NCBI RefSeq assembly: GCF_004793545.1
Contig: NZ_SRYA01000023.1
Coordinates: 19,378 to 83,377 of the forward strand
Length of the DNA: 64,000 nt
Direction of reading: 5' to 3'
Origin: Petralouisia muris
GTDB taxonomy: Bacteria > Bacillota > Clostridia > Lachnospirales > Lachnospiraceae
Shown piece after piece: positions 17,002-26,725 of the stretch (the first letter of the stretch is position 1; every line of letters begins with the position of its first letter). The notes below the pieces were generated by a model. That model saw nothing but the letters and a program-made list of their open reading frames with translations, did not search any database and was not told the origin of the DNA. Made by a program: the position numbers and the translations under genes.

Positions 17002-17922
17002 ATGCAACATTTAATGAGTCCGCTTGATTTGTCTGTGGAAGAACTGGACAAGCTGCTTACACTGGCAAACGATATTGAAAAAAATCCTCATAAATATGCC
17101 AAAGCATGCGAGGGGAAAAAGCTTGCAACTTGTTTCTACGAACCCAGTACCCGGACAAGGCTCAGCTTTGAAGCCGCTATGTTAAACCTTGGCGGAAGCG
17201 TCCTTGGATTTTCCAGTGCAGACAGCAGTTCCGCATCCAAAGGAGAAAGTGTTTCCGATACCATCCGCGTGATTTCCTGTTATGCAGATATATGCGCAAT
17301 GCGCCATCCCAAAGAGGGTGCTCCCCTGGTAGCATCCCAGAGATCTACAATTCCTGTCATCAATGCCGGAGACGGCGGACATCAGCATCCTACCCAGACC
17401 TTAACCGATTTGCTTACCATTCGTTCCCTGAAGGGACGGCTCGATAATCTTACCATCGGTCTCTGCGGCGATCTGAAATTCGGACGTACCGTCCATTCCC
17501 TGATTCATGCTTTAATCCGTTATCCTCATATCAAATTTGTCCTGATCTCCCCAGAAGAGCTTCGGGTACCAAGCTATATCCGGGAAGACGTGCTGGTGAA
17601 AAATTATATCTCTTTTCGTGAAGTAGAGCGTTTAGAAGACGCTATGGGAGATTTGGACATCCTGTACATGACCAGGGTACAGCGGGAACGTTTCTTCAAC
17701 GAGGATGATTATGTGAGAATGAAAGATTTCTATATTCTGGATCGGAAGAAAATGACCCTTGCCAAAGAGGATATGATTGTGATGCATCCCCTTCCAAGGG
17801 TAAACGAAATATCTGTAGACGTGGATGACGACCCAAGAGCTGCTTACTTCAAGCAGGCACAATACGGCGTCTATGTGCGTATGGCGCTGATTCTCACATT
17901 ACTGGAGGTGGAAGTATGTTAA
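17002..17922 (+). CDS. pyrB: Aspartate carbamoyltransferase catalytic subunit
   Basis: 306 residues, normal length. It joins carbamoyl phosphate and aspartate in pyrimidine synthesis. The carbamoyl-phosphate motif STRTRLSFE, the 80s loop serine/lysine (SSSASKGES), the [12 protein letters not shown] motif and the aspartate-site MTRVQRERF and HPLPRVNEI are all present. It overlaps pyrI by 7 bases, consistent with the bacterial class B enzyme made of catalytic trimers and regulatory dimers. Confidence 0.97.
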   Translation: MQHLMSPLDLSVEELDKLLTLANDIEKNPHKYAKACEGKKLATCFYEPSTRTRLSFEAAMLNLGGSVLGFSSADSSSASKGESVSDTIRVISCYADICAMRHPKEGAPLVASQRSTIPVINAGDGGHQHPTQTLTDLLTIRSLKGRLDNLTIGLCGDLKFGRTVHSLIHALIRYPHIKFVLISPEELRVPSYIREDVLVKNYISFREVERLEDAMGDLDILYMTRVQRERFFNEDDYVRMKDFYILDRKKMTLAKEDMIVMHPLPRVNEISVDVDDDPRAAYFKQAQYGVYVRMALILTLLEVEVC

Positions 17923-18356
17923 ATGTAGGATTAATTACGGAAGGCTTTGTCTTAGACCATATTCAGGCAGGCACCAGCCTGTCCATCTATCACGATTTAA
18001 AGCTGGATCAGCTGGACTGCTGCGTTGCCATTATCAAAAACGCCCGCAGCAACAAAATGGGAAAGAAAGATATTCTGAAGGTAGAATGCGACATCGACAC
18101 TCTGGATCTGGATGTGTTGGGTTTTATCGATCACAACATCACGGTGAATATCATCAAAGGGGAAACAATTGTAGAAAAACGGGAGCTTCATCTCCCCAAA
18201 GAAGTGAAAAACATTGTGCGCTGCAAGAATCCCCGCTGCATCACTTCCATTGAACAAGAGCTGGATCAGATTTTCCTGCTGACTGATCCAAAAACCGCTA
18301 CCTACCGCTGCAAATACTGCGAGGAAAAGTACAAAGGTCATAAAAAATTACAATAA
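17916..18356 (+). CDS. pyrI: Aspartate carbamoyltransferase regulatory subunit
   Basis: 146 residues. The N-terminal nucleotide-binding domain contains [10 protein letters not shown] and the allosteric region; the C-terminal zinc domain has the four cysteines C-N-P-R-C and C-K-Y-C, which hold the contact to the catalytic chain. It lets UTP/CTP inhibit the enzyme. GGAGGTGGAAGT precedes its ATG inside pyrB, and a terminator follows directly. Confidence 0.96.
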   Translation: MLNVGLITEGFVLDHIQAGTSLSIYHDLKLDQLDCCVAIIKNARSNKMGKKDILKVECDIDTLDLDVLGFIDHNITVNIIKGETIVEKRELHLPKEVKNIVRCKNPRCITSIEQELDQIFLLTDPKTATYRCKYCEEKYKGHKKLQ

Positions 18357-18388
18357 TTATTATACTTCAAATCTCTGAACGGAACAGT

Positions 18389-18414
18389 AAAAAGGGGCAT
18401 AAGCCCCCTTTTTA
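18389..18414 (+). terminator. Terminator after pyrI
   Basis: AAAAAGGGGC / GCCCCCTTTTT stem with a 4-base loop and a T run, 33 bases after the pyrI stop. Confidence 0.85.
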
Positions 18415-18495
18415 TTGCCTGAATCAACAGGGCTTTTTATGATTTAGCAACCCCCTTTCCGGCAAATGATTTACAAAGATTCTCAGTCTGCACTG

Positions 18496-19287
18496 CTAAC
18501 ATTTCTTGCCCTCCTTTTTCCTTTTAAATAATGCCGCTGATATCATATAAAATACTGCGGACAATCCAACGCACCAAAGAAGAGAAACGATAAATCCGGA
18601 AACTTCTAAAGGCTTTCCTGCCAGCGCATTCCGCATGGTATCAATCACTGGCGTCATAGGCTGATATTCTGCAAAAACTCTCATAACCGGAGGCAGCGTT
18701 TCTGCCGGCGCAAATCCTGAGCTTAAATAAGGCAATATGACCATAAGAGCGGAACATGCGCTGGCCCCTTCAGCGCTGTTGGCCGCAATTCCAACCATGG
18801 CAGCCCCATAGGAAAAGGCCAGAATGCTGACAGACAGCAGGAGAAACAGCACGCCCAAATCAAAGATTTCAAGGGATGGGCGAACTCCCAGCAGCAGCGC
18901 CACCAACAGCACTACAAAAGAGGTAAGGCCGCTTCTCAAGAAGGCTTCCAGAATGTGTCCGTTTAAAATGGACGACTGTTTGATGGGCAATGTGCAAAAC
19001 CTGTTCACAATGCCGCTTGTCATATCCTTATTTATCATGACGGCAGTTACGGAGGAACATTGACCGATACACTGCAGTAAAACCCCCGGCACAATATAAT
19101 TTACATAAGAAACTCCTTCTATATGGATAAGACTTCCAAACAGGGACACAAACAAAATCATCATTAAGGCTGGAAGCATAATGCTGGTCAGCAATGTATC
19201 AGGATTTCTTCTGGAGCACAGTAAACAGCGCTTTGCCATCACAGCCGTATCCTTCCATCTTCTAACATAAGCTTCCATTTGATTCAC
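18496..19287 (-). CDS. ABC-2 type exporter permease (DrrB-like)
   Basis: 263 residues with about six membrane helices. NPDTLLTSIMLPALMMILF at the N-terminus and the later ANSAEGASACSALM with PLEVSGF fit the ABC-2 (DrrB/NodJ) permease family. It overlaps the ATPase gene by 26 bases and ends in a basic KRKKEGKKC tail. With the ATPase it should form a drug or lipid exporter, controlled by the upstream TetR gene. The substrate is unknown. Confidence 0.9.
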   Translation of the reverse strand: MNQMEAYVRRWKDTAVMAKRCLLCSRRNPDTLLTSIMLPALMMILFVSLFGSLIHIEGVSYVNYIVPGVLLQCIGQCSSVTAVMINKDMTSGIVNRFCTLPIKQSSILNGHILEAFLRSGLTSFVVLLVALLLGVRPSLEIFDLGVLFLLLSVSILAFSYGAAMVGIAANSAEGASACSALMVILPYLSSGFAPAETLPPVMRVFAEYQPMTPVIDTMRNALAGKPLEVSGFIVSLLWCVGLSAVFYMISAALFKRKKEGKKC

Positions 19288-20218
19288 CTCCTTTTTCCTG
19301 AATCATTGCCAGAAACACGTCTTCCAAATCCGGCGTCAATCTTGCAAAGTCCTGAATACTTACTTTATTTTTATAAAGTCTGTAAAAAATTTCTGCCAGC
19401 GTATCTGCTTTTCCGTCCGTAAATACCAATAATTCACGCTTCTCTGATTCCATGGACATTCTGTAAGTTTTTAAAAGATTCTTTGCCCGTTCCAGATTTT
19501 CGGCATCCTGAAATGACAATTTTATGACCCCCTGAGGAAGATACGCCTTTAATTCTTCAGGAGTTCCCTCTGCGATGATGCTTCCCTGATCCAAAATAGC
19601 AATGATATCGGCCAATTGCTCCGCTTCTTCCAGATATTGAGTAGTTAAAAAAACGGTCACTCCGGAATGATTCAGGTCTCGAATCATATTCCACATACTA
19701 TACCGGCTCTGAGGGTCCAGTCCTGTGGTGGGTTCGTCTAAAAAAATCACTTTCGGATTCCCAACCAGGCTCATGGCAATATCCAGTTTCCGTTTCATAC
19801 CGCCGGAAAACACAGATACCGATTTGTCAGCATCCTCTGACAGCCCAAAATATTTCAGTAATTCGCAAGCTTTCTTTTCAGGGGAAGATAGATGGTGAAG
19901 CTCTCCCATCATAATTAGATTTTCTTTTCCCGTCAAAACACTGTCCACCGCTGAAAACTGCCCGGTCAGACTGATAATTTCATGAACTTTCCGGGGGTGT
20001 TTTCCCACATCATATCCTGCAATTTCAACCTTCCCGCTGTCTGCTTTCAAAAGCGTGGTTAGGATTCGGACGGCCGTTGTTTTCCCTGCGCCGTTAGAGC
20101 CCAGCAAAGCATAAATCGTTCCGCTGGAAACCGAGAAATCAATGCCCTTGAGCACTTCCTTATCCTGGAAACATTTCCTCAAACCGGATACGGAAATTGC
20201 TGTCTTTAACTCTTCCAT
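19262..20218 (-). CDS. ABC exporter ATP-binding protein (DrrA-like)
   Basis: 318 residues. Walker A GSNGAGKTT, Q-loop LTGQFSAVD, signature FSGGMKRKLDIA, Walker B VIFLDEPTTGLD and the H-loop region (TTQYLEEAEQ, in which the usual His is Gln as in DrrA-type proteins) are seen. A DUF4162-type C-terminal domain follows, typical of daunorubicin-resistance-like ATPases. ATG 20218 is preferred to 20224 because GGAGGT abuts the latter with no spacing. Operon with the permease gene. Confidence 0.93.
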   Translation of the reverse strand: MEELKTAISVSGLRKCFQDKEVLKGIDFSVSSGTIYALLGSNGAGKTTAVRILTTLLKADSGKVEIAGYDVGKHPRKVHEIISLTGQFSAVDSVLTGKENLIMMGELHHLSSPEKKACELLKYFGLSEDADKSVSVFSGGMKRKLDIAMSLVGNPKVIFLDEPTTGLDPQSRYSMWNMIRDLNHSGVTVFLTTQYLEEAEQLADIIAILDQGSIIAEGTPEELKAYLPQGVIKLSFQDAENLERAKNLLKTYRMSMESEKRELLVFTDGKADTLAEIFYRLYKNKVSIQDFARLTPDLEDVFLAMIQEKGGESNGSLC

Positions 20219-20282
20219 GTTCATACCTCCATTTGATATCTGTGTGCAGGATTTCCTGTTTCATTGATATCCTCTCTGAATT

Positions 20283-20307
20283 TTAAATACCGACCAAATG
20301 TATGTAT
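20283..20307 (-). promoter_or_regulatory. Probable half-conserved TetR operator upstream of the ABC operon
   Basis: The minus strand reads ATACA-N2-CAT, a TTGG-type centre and a degraded right half, matching the left half and centre of the perfect operator at 21001-21025. It lies ~65 bases before the ATPase start, so the same repressor could act on both. Confidence 0.4.
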
Positions 20308-20315
20308 ATGACCTT

Positions 20316-20343
20316 AATAAAATTGCCTGTCATAAGGCAATTC
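20316..20343 (-). terminator. Weak terminator after the TetR gene
   Basis: AATTGCC / GGCAATT stem with an 8-base loop, followed on the minus strand by TTATT. Partial read-through into the ABC operon seems possible. Confidence 0.5.
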
Positions 20344-20351
20344 TATTTTTC

Positions 20352-20984
20352 TTATTCAAAATAAGGCAATCTGCTTACACTGTTCTCGATTTCATCATCC
20401 AAAAGGGGCAGTCCCATTTTCTCAAGCATTTCTTTGATGCACCGAAACCGCCTTTGTATTTCCTCTTTATCACCAGGAAAAACAGATGGAATCAGCCAGA
20501 TATCTGTCAGAACTAAAAATTCCGCCAGTTCTTTGGCATATTGTGTCTTTATGGAACCGTCCTTCTGCCCTTCCTCAATAAGTTCCTGCCAGTAAGGGCA
20601 CAGCATCCGGCGGTTTGATTCAATCATTCCCGCCAGAACACGAGGATTTTTAAGCAGCGGCATTGCCTGCTCTGTCAGTTTTATCTTCATTTCTTCAGAC
20701 TGATTCAGCAGGATTGCCATTTTCATTTTCTCAAGTCCGTTCAAATCCTTCCGCCGTTTCACTTTCTCAAAGGGATTGTCGCTAAAAAACATTTTATCCC
20801 CCAAAGCGTCCATAATTTCCTCTTTGGATTTAAAATGATGATAAATTGCTCCTTTTGTCAAGCCTCCTAACTCATCCACAATATCCTGAATCGTTGTGTT
20901 GTCATAGCCTTTTTCCAGAAATAACCGCTGTGACGCCTCCAATATTTTATCAACGGTGACCTCGGGATATTTATTCCTTGCCAT
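20352..20984 (-). CDS. TetR-family transcriptional repressor
   Basis: 210 residues. The N-terminal helix-turn-helix is clear: ILEASQRLFLEKGYDNTT, then LTKGAIYHHFKSKEEI; the remaining ~140 residues form the helical ligand domain. ATG 20984 follows GTAGGAGG. A perfect inverted repeat lies at its own promoter (21001-21025), as expected of autorepression, and a related site lies before the downstream exporter genes. It probably senses the exporter's substrate. Confidence 0.93.
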   Translation of the reverse strand: MARNKYPEVTVDKILEASQRLFLEKGYDNTTIQDIVDELGGLTKGAIYHHFKSKEEIMDALGDKMFFSDNPFEKVKRRKDLNGLEKMKMAILLNQSEEMKIKLTEQAMPLLKNPRVLAGMIESNRRMLCPYWQELIEEGQKDGSIKTQYAKELAEFLVLTDIWLIPSVFPGDKEEIQRRFRCIKEMLEKMGLPLLDDEIENSVSRLPYFE

Positions 20985-21000
20985 CTTAAGAACCTCCTAC

Positions 21001-21052
21001 ATACATTCATATGGTATGTTTGTATCATAGCATGTAATTGTTTTTCTGTCAA
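21001..21052 (-). promoter_or_regulatory. tetR promoter with overlapping palindromic operator
   Basis: Minus-strand -35 TTGACA (21047-21052), 17-base spacer, -10 TATGAT (21024-21029). Directly downstream, at the start site, lies the palindrome ATACA-TT-CATA-TGG-TATG-TT-TGTAT (21001-21025) with all nine outer pairs matching. Confidence 0.8.
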
Positions 21053-21111
21053 TGCTCTTCTGCCTCTGTAAAGCGTCATTCCATCCCTGTCACTGTCTGA
21101 CATCAAGGTTC

Positions 21112-21507
21112 TTAACTCTTTTTGATAAATTCAGTCTTGCATTTCGGGCAGGTAATGCAGATCTTCCCTTTTCCTTTCGGAACCCGCACCTTCTGCTTAC
21201 AGGAGGGGCACTTATAGAAATGATAAATCTTCCTCTGCTTGAAATGTTCCTTTCTCCGGTTCTTCTTCACCGCTAGCTGGTAGCGCCAATTTAAAAACTT
21301 CTGATTCTCCTGATACCGCTTTTCCACCTGTCTGGACAGCATCCGGTAATATTCATAACTCATCAGCCCCAATGCCAGCACATAAAAAATATTCCAGCGG
21401 GAAAAAAGAGAAATGAGCAGCAGTACCATGGAAGCCCCAAGATATATCTGTCCTAACTGGTCTGCGCCGTACCTTCCTGCCATAAAACGCTGCATCTTCT
21501 GTTTCAT
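21112..21507 (-). CDS. Small membrane protein with C-terminal zinc ribbon
   Basis: 131 residues from ATG 21507 (AGGAG upstream). Residues ~22-55 form one or two membrane helices (YLGASMVLLLISLF, then YVLALGLMSYEYY), then comes a basic coil, and the last ~35 residues hold two CPxCK pairs (CPSCKQK... CPKCKTE) that would bind one zinc. The family is recognised only as an uncharacterised Clostridia protein; nucleic-acid or protein binding at the membrane is conceivable. It is alone between tetR and rnpB. Confidence 0.75.
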   Translation of the reverse strand: MKQKMQRFMAGRYGADQLGQIYLGASMVLLLISLFSRWNIFYVLALGLMSYEYYRMLSRQVEKRYQENQKFLNWRYQLAVKKNRRKEHFKQRKIYHFYKCPSCKQKVRVPKGKGKICITCPKCKTEFIKKS

Positions 21508-21698
21508 TCCTATCAACTCCTGTATTCTGTGATTTTCCTTCCATGTTTCGAAATATGTTTCCGAAACAGTGACTTGTTACAGTCTATGGTAGCGCAGAAT
21601 ATACAGGAAGTCAACGGAGTTATTTTCTTTTAAGAATATTTTATATTTTGTTTATTCCCAAATTTTAGCAGGTTTATTTTGGTGTATTACTGCTTCTT

Positions 21699-21730
21699 AC
21701 TGAAAATCCCCGCAGCAAGCTGCGGGGATT
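21699..21730 (-). terminator. rnpB terminator
   Basis: An 11-bp stem AATCCCCGCAG/CTGCGGGGATT with a 4-base loop, ending on the minus strand in TTTTC, just after the RNase P RNA. Confidence 0.75.
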
Positions 21731-21732
21731 AT

Positions 21733-22075
21733 AAGCAGGGCTGTAAGCCGGGTTATGTCCTGGATAATCATCTGTCTAGCCTGACTGTTGCCAGTCAGAT
21801 CCTGCGACCTACCTGAAGCTGGCGGGCCGCGTCAACGCTTCGAATCGGTCTTGCTTCGGATGGGGTTTACATGTGCCCCGGCTGTTGCCAGCCGGGCGGT
21901 AGTCTCTTACACTGCCCTTCCACCCTTACTATTATTGCTAATAGCGGTTCATTTCTGTTGCACTGTCCTTAGAGTTGCCTCCACCGGCCGTTAACCGGCA
22001 TCCTGCCCTGTGAAGCCCGGACTTTCCTCACCTGCGGTCTTTCGACGCCTGCAGGCGCGATTATCTGCCCTACTT
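21733..22075 (-). ncRNA. rnpB: RNase P RNA
   Basis: The catalytic RNA that trims tRNA 5' ends. The conserved CR-I segment GAGGAAAGTCCGGGCT, the AGGGTGGAAGGGCAGTG-like core, GTAAGAGACTACCG and the 3' ACATAACCCGGCTTA segment are all seen on the minus strand. The ends are set by the P1 helix AAGTAGGGC (22067-22075) pairing with GCCCTGCTT (21733-21741) with one G-U. The form matches the common A-type rather than the Bacillus B-type. About 343 bases, the usual size. Confidence 0.92.
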
Positions 22076-22106
22076 GATTGATATAACTGCAATACAGTAC
22101 ATATTT

Positions 22107-22135
22107 ATCATACAATACACAGAATATTTTTTCAA
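22107..22135 (-). promoter_or_regulatory. rnpB promoter
   Basis: Minus-strand -35 TTGAAA (22130-22135), 17-base spacer and -10 TATGAT (22107-22112), about 25-30 bases before the mature RNA end. Confidence 0.7.
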
Positions 22136-22152
22136 CAAAAACTTATATTCTG

Positions 22153-23817
22153 TCAGACATTAAAACAGCTTCCCCCGATAAACTCTCTTAAAATCGAATT
22201 CTTCTCAATATCCTCACTGGGCACCGGAAGAAAGTAATCCAGGAATTTCAATAGACGCTTGGCTTCCGTATATTCCGGACAATTTTTATCAATCTGAAAC
22301 AGCAGCGGCTCCGCATATTGTTTCAGCACTGCAAGCTCATAAATCAAAGCGGAATTGAACATAACATCCGCTTCGTCCTGGAATGGAAAAATATACTGTT
22401 CTTCTCCCCGCCGCACAGAATCCCACATAGCAATGGTTTCTTTGGCAGAAATATTTCTGTTTCTGGCGTCCCTGACCATTCTCCGTATCATTCTTCCGTC
22501 TGTGGTGGGCAGATTATTGTGTTCGTCTATACTTAACTGTGTTAACGCACTGATGTAAATTTTCAGTTTGCTGGACTCCGGGAGTGAATAGGACAATTTG
22601 CCATTCAACCCATGGATTCCTTCTAACACCAGAATATCATTTTTGCCAAGCTGTTTGACAATTCCTTTGTACTCCCTCTTTCCAGTGCGGAAATTATAGG
22701 TGGGAAGCTCCACCCGCTCCCCTTTCAAAAGAGCCGACATATCATGGTTAAAAAGTTCAATATCCAATGCCTCTAAGCATTCAAAATTATAATTTCCATT
22801 TTCATCCTTAGGCGTATCCACCCGGTTTACATAATAATCATCCAGGGCAATGGGATGGGGCTTTAATCCCTGAGCCATCATCTGAATGGACAGCCGGTGG
22901 GAAAATGTGGTCTTTCCGGAAGAAGAAGGCCCTGCAATCATGACGAACTTCTTATCCGGCTGGGATGCAATCTGCTCTGCCAGAGTTCCGATTTTACGTT
23001 CCATCAATGCCTCTGCCACAAGAATCACGTCCCGGATTCTGCCCTGGGCCACCGCATCATTCAAGGCGCCTATGGTTCCGATTTGCATTGTTTCGCCCCA
23101 TTCCGCCGATTCCCTCAGTACATGGAACAATTTATGGGAAGGGGTAAACTCTGCAGGCACTCTTGTATTTTTATCCGGAAACATCACCACAAAACCATCT
23201 TCGTAGGGTTCCAGCTCAAAATATTTCAGATATCCGGTACTTGGCGCCATATATCCATAAAAATAATCAGTATAATGGCCGATGCTGTAAATATTCACTT
23301 TCGAGCTTCTCCGATAGGAAAACAAACGCTCCTTATCATGCATGCCGGAATTCCGAAACAACTCCACCGCATCATCCGTAGAAATGCTTTTTTTCTGAAT
23401 AGGAATATTTTCCTCTGCCATGCGCATCATTTCTGCTTTCAGTCTGGAAAGATATTCTGGATTTGGAGTATCTCCATTTAATTTGCAGTAATACCCCTGG
23501 CTGATGGAATGGGCCACTTTTACGGTAACCTGCTTTCCGTCGTCTTTGGCTAAATTATGTACAGCACGCTGCATCAAAAAGGTTACGCTTCTGCGGTATG
23601 CCTTTCTGCCTGCCTTATCTCTGACTGTTACAAAGACCAGTTCTCCCTCCCCTTTCACTCTCCGTCTCAGTTCACGCAATCGGTTATTGAACAGCACCAG
23701 CACAATAACGTCTTCATACTGCGGCTGGTATTCTGCTGCAATTTCCTGATAAGGCGTGCCTTTTAAATATTTTTTCTCCTCCCCGTTTATTTTAATGCTG
23801 TATATAGTTTCTTCCAT
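22153..23817 (-). CDS. Nucleoside (uridine-kinase-like) kinase with N-terminal TGS/threonyl-tRNA-synthetase-like domains
   Basis: 554 residues. The first ~60 residues form a TGS domain (INGEEKKYLKGTPYQEIA), residues ~60-240 resemble the threonyl-tRNA synthetase editing domain (VAHSISQGYYCK), and the last ~270 residues form a P-loop kinase with Walker A AGPSSSGKTT, LDDYYVNR and the substrate-side DGRMIRRMVRDARNR. This architecture is known in Clostridia and annotated as nucleoside kinase; the true substrate is not established by sequence. Single gene preceding rnpB. Confidence 0.9.
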   Translation of the reverse strand: MEETIYSIKINGEEKKYLKGTPYQEIAAEYQPQYEDVIVLVLFNNRLRELRRRVKGEGELVFVTVRDKAGRKAYRRSVTFLMQRAVHNLAKDDGKQVTVKVAHSISQGYYCKLNGDTPNPEYLSRLKAEMMRMAEENIPIQKKSISTDDAVELFRNSGMHDKERLFSYRRSSKVNIYSIGHYTDYFYGYMAPSTGYLKYFELEPYEDGFVVMFPDKNTRVPAEFTPSHKLFHVLRESAEWGETMQIGTIGALNDAVAQGRIRDVILVAEALMERKIGTLAEQIASQPDKKFVMIAGPSSSGKTTFSHRLSIQMMAQGLKPHPIALDDYYVNRVDTPKDENGNYNFECLEALDIELFNHDMSALLKGERVELPTYNFRTGKREYKGIVKQLGKNDILVLEGIHGLNGKLSYSLPESSKLKIYISALTQLSIDEHNNLPTTDGRMIRRMVRDARNRNISAKETIAMWDSVRRGEEQYIFPFQDEADVMFNSALIYELAVLKQYAEPLLFQIDKNCPEYTEAKRLLKFLDYFLPVPSEDIEKNSILREFIGGSCFNV

Positions 23818-23909
23818 ATTCTTTCCCTTCTTCTTTACTGTTGATACACAAAGAGCTGCCTTTTTCCGGCATACGCACTTTTCTTATAGAAGCAAAACTG
23901 CCATTCTCC

Positions 23910-24692
23910 TTACTGATACACAAAAGGCTGCCGAACAGGCTGAGCAATAATCTGCATTCCCGATGTGCGGGCATTTAAATATTCTTTCATATAGGGGATA
24001 AACATTTTTTCCACTCCATAATGCCCTGCATCTATAATTGCAAGTCCTCGAGCCGCTCCGTCAATGCCGTCATGATGGTCTATATCCCCGGTAATCAGCA
24101 CCTGGGCTCCCGCATCAATCGCCTTTCCGATCACACTTTTTCCAGAACCGGGGCAAATAGCTGCCCGTTTGATCCTTTTATCCGGCCTGCCAAAAATTTT
24201 TACCAGCTCTATGCCAAAAGCTTCTTTCACTTTTCCGGCACAGTCCGCCACCGTCATTTCACAGGGAAGCTCCCCAACTTTTCCAATTCCTGCCTGCTCC
24301 TGTTCCATCCAACAGGTAACATCCAATATTTTACAATCCTGAAGCTCCATTCGTTCTGCTCCAAGATCTGCCATGCCTTTTACATCAAAATTTGTATGCA
24401 TGGCATAGCAGGAAATATCATTTTTGATCAGGGCAATTACCCTCCGGCCGATAAAATCCTCTGAATTCACCTGCTTCAGACCGCGAAATATCATGGGGTG
24501 ATGGGTCAGCAGCAAATCCGCCTTTGCCTCTATGGCCTCCTGTATGGCTTCATCTGTGGCGTCCAGTGCGATATAGACCGTCTTTACTTCTTTTCCATAA
24601 TCTCCCACCAGCAATCCCACATTATCCCAGCTGCAGGCATAACGCTCCGGCGACTGCTCCTGCAATATATCTATGAGTTCCCGGCAATTCAT
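23910..24692 (-). CDS. Nif3-like dinuclear metal-centre protein
   Basis: 260 residues. Family motifs with metal ligands are seen: CSWDNVGLLVG, LLLTHHPMIF (HH pair), AMHTNFD, and the C-terminal GDIDHHD and DAGHYGVE. Members (YqfO/YbgI) are hexameric; some have GTP-cyclohydrolase-like assignments but the role is unsettled. It follows trmK with a 24-base gap, the usual Firmicutes arrangement. A degenerate copy of its own last ~25 bases lies just downstream (23835-23860). Confidence 0.92.
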   Translation of the reverse strand: MNCRELIDILQEQSPERYACSWDNVGLLVGDYGKEVKTVYIALDATDEAIQEAIEAKADLLLTHHPMIFRGLKQVNSEDFIGRRVIALIKNDISCYAMHTNFDVKGMADLGAERMELQDCKILDVTCWMEQEQAGIGKVGELPCEMTVADCAGKVKEAFGIELVKIFGRPDKRIKRAAICPGSGKSVIGKAIDAGAQVLITGDIDHHDGIDGAARGLAIIDAGHYGVEKMFIPYMKEYLNARTSGMQIIAQPVRQPFVYQ

Positions 24693-24716
24693 ATGACTGC
24701 CCCCCTTTCTTTTTGT

Positions 24717-25517
24717 TTAACATAAGATATCAGGGTCATAATACGTCAAGGCCCTTTCGATATCCTTCAGTTCCTCCAGCAGCTCTTCTGTCCGCCTGGT
24801 TACATCCTGTCTGGCGTTTTTTTGCAGATTCTTCAGAATCTTCTGTTTTTGATTCTGCTGACGGAGCAGATACTGTTTTAACACAGGATGGCGGCGCTCT
24901 AACAGCAGCGGACCGAACTTACAGGCAACCCTGCTTTCTGCAGCATCCTCTCTGTTCCATTCCTTCCAACATGCTTTTGCATCCCGTCCAGCCACAGCAG
25001 TATTTGTTTCTTCTGTATCTGAAACGTCCGTTTTCTTTTTTACAGACTTTGCTGCAATCACAGGATAATATTTGTCCTCTTCCAGCACCATATCTTCCTC
25101 AGTAATCTGATATCCCTCTGTAAAAAGAAATTCCCGAAAAGCCGCCACTTCAGACTGGGGCTGCAAAACCAACTTTTTCGCTGCCCTTGCGATTTCTTCT
25201 CCCTGCATCAGAATTCGCCGCATCAAAGCTCCGCCCATGCCTGCAATGACAATGACATCCGCCTCCTTCGGCTTTAATGCCCGGCATCCGTCAGATAATC
25301 TGGTTTCTATTTCTTTTCTCAGCCCATATTGCAGAATGTGTGTTTCTGCCCGGCTCAAAGGCCCTGCATTGATATCCATGGCAATGGCTTTCTTTGCTTT
25401 CCCTCCGGCCACCAGATAGACAGGTATGTATCCGTGGTCTGTTCCCACGTCCGCTATCGTACTGCATTCCCCCACAAGATCCGCTACCGACTGCAGCCTT
25501 TTTGATAACTGTAACAT
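24717..25517 (-). CDS. trmK: tRNA (adenine-22-N1)-methyltransferase TrmK
   Basis: 266 residues. The S-adenosylmethionine motif IADVGTDHGYIPVYL and the VIVIAGMGGALM segment identify the TrmK/COG2384 family, which methylates A22 in the tRNA D-loop. The C-terminal ~90 residues form a coiled region, with a Glu/Thr-rich insertion of ~35 residues (KKKTDVSDTEETN onwards) not usual for the family. ATG 25517 (MLQLSKRL) is the normal family start; AGGAG lies 12 bases upstream. It lies just after rpoD, with which it is probably cotranscribed. Confidence 0.9.
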   Translation of the reverse strand: MLQLSKRLQSVADLVGECSTIADVGTDHGYIPVYLVAGGKAKKAIAMDINAGPLSRAETHILQYGLRKEIETRLSDGCRALKPKEADVIVIAGMGGALMRRILMQGEEIARAAKKLVLQPQSEVAAFREFLFTEGYQITEEDMVLEEDKYYPVIAAKSVKKKTDVSDTEETNTAVAGRDAKACWKEWNREDAAESRVACKFGPLLLERRHPVLKQYLLRQQNQKQKILKNLQKNARQDVTRRTEELLEELKDIERALTYYDPDILC

Positions 25518-25552
25518 ATACAAAAACTGACTCCTATTCAATTTTGCCAACA

Positions 25553-26653
25553 CTAATCCAGATAATCTTTCAGCTTCCGGCTCCTGCTGGGATGGCGGAG
25601 CTTACGTAACGCTTTTGCTTCAATCTGCCGGATTCGCTCTCTGGTTACATTAAATTCTTTCCCCACTTCTTCCAATGTTCTGGCACGGCCGTCATCTAAT
25701 CCGAACCGCAGGCGCAGCACCTTTTGTTCCCGCTCTGTCAACGTCCCCAGCACTTCCACAAGCTGTTCCTTTAGCAGCGTAAAGGCCGCTGCGTCTGCCG
25801 GAACCGGCACATTATCATCCTGAATAAAATCCCCCAGATGACTGTCTTCCTCTTCTCCAATAGGGGTTTCCAAAGACACCGGCTCCTGGGAAATTTTCAG
25901 GATTTCCCGCACACGATCCACCGGCATATTCATTTCTTCCGCAATTTCCTCTGGAGACGGCTCCCGGCCTAATTCCTGCAGTAACTGCCTGGATACACGG
26001 ATTAATTTGTTGATGGTCTCTACCATATGCACCGGAATCCGAATGGTTCTGGCCTGATCAGCAATAGCCCTGGTAATAGCCTGGCGAATCCACCAGGTGG
26101 CATAAGTGGAAAACTTATATCCTTTGCGGTAGTCAAACTTCTCCACTGCTTTAATAAGCCCCAGATTCCCTTCCTGAATCAAATCCAGAAAGAGCATCCC
26201 GCGCCCTACATAACGCTTTGCAATGGATACCACCAGACGTAAATTCGCTTCTGCAAGCTGCTTCTTGGCCTCCTGATCTCCCAGTTCCATCCGTTTTGCC
26301 AATTCAATTTCCTCTTCTGCGCTCAGAAGAGGAACCTTGCCGATTTCCTTTAAATACATACGAACAGGATCTTCAATGGAAATTCCATCCGGAACGGAAA
26401 GGTCAATGTTTTCAACTTCTACTTCTTCCTCCTCGTCTATGAGGATATCGTCATCGTCATCATCAGAAATCCGCAGTATATCAATGTTATTGGCTTCCAG
26501 AAAGTCCAGAATTTTCTCAAACTGTTCCGCATCCAATTCCATGTCATGAAAAAAGTCATTGATTTCCTGATATTCCAGGACATTCTTTTTCTTTTTGGCG
26601 ATGCCTAACAATTCCTGCAGCTTTTCGATAAATTTCACACTTTTTTCTTCCAT
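25553..26653 (-). CDS. rpoD: Primary sigma factor RpoD (SigA)
   Basis: 366 residues. After a short N-terminal region with an acidic run (six Asp near residue 65), region 1.2 is followed by region 2 ([28 protein letters not shown]), region 3 and region 4 ([31 protein letters not shown]). These bind -10 and -35 boxes. The dnaG-rpoD order is the ancestral macromolecular synthesis operon of Firmicutes; here 268 bases containing tandem palindromic repeats separate them. Confidence 0.97.
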   Translation of the reverse strand: MEEKSVKFIEKLQELLGIAKKKKNVLEYQEINDFFHDMELDAEQFEKILDFLEANNIDILRISDDDDDDILIDEEEEVEVENIDLSVPDGISIEDPVRMYLKEIGKVPLLSAEEEIELAKRMELGDQEAKKQLAEANLRLVVSIAKRYVGRGMLFLDLIQEGNLGLIKAVEKFDYRKGYKFSTYATWWIRQAITRAIADQARTIRIPVHMVETINKLIRVSRQLLQELGREPSPEEIAEEMNMPVDRVREILKISQEPVSLETPIGEEEDSHLGDFIQDDNVPVPADAAAFTLLKEQLVEVLGTLTEREQKVLRLRFGLDDGRARTLEEVGKEFNVTRERIRQIEAKALRKLRHPSRSRKLKDYLD

Positions 26654-26725
26654 TTCGTTTCATCCTTCCATTCGTTGTTTATATTTTGTCCCTAATTGAC
26701 GGAAATATTCATTACCATGAGCCTT

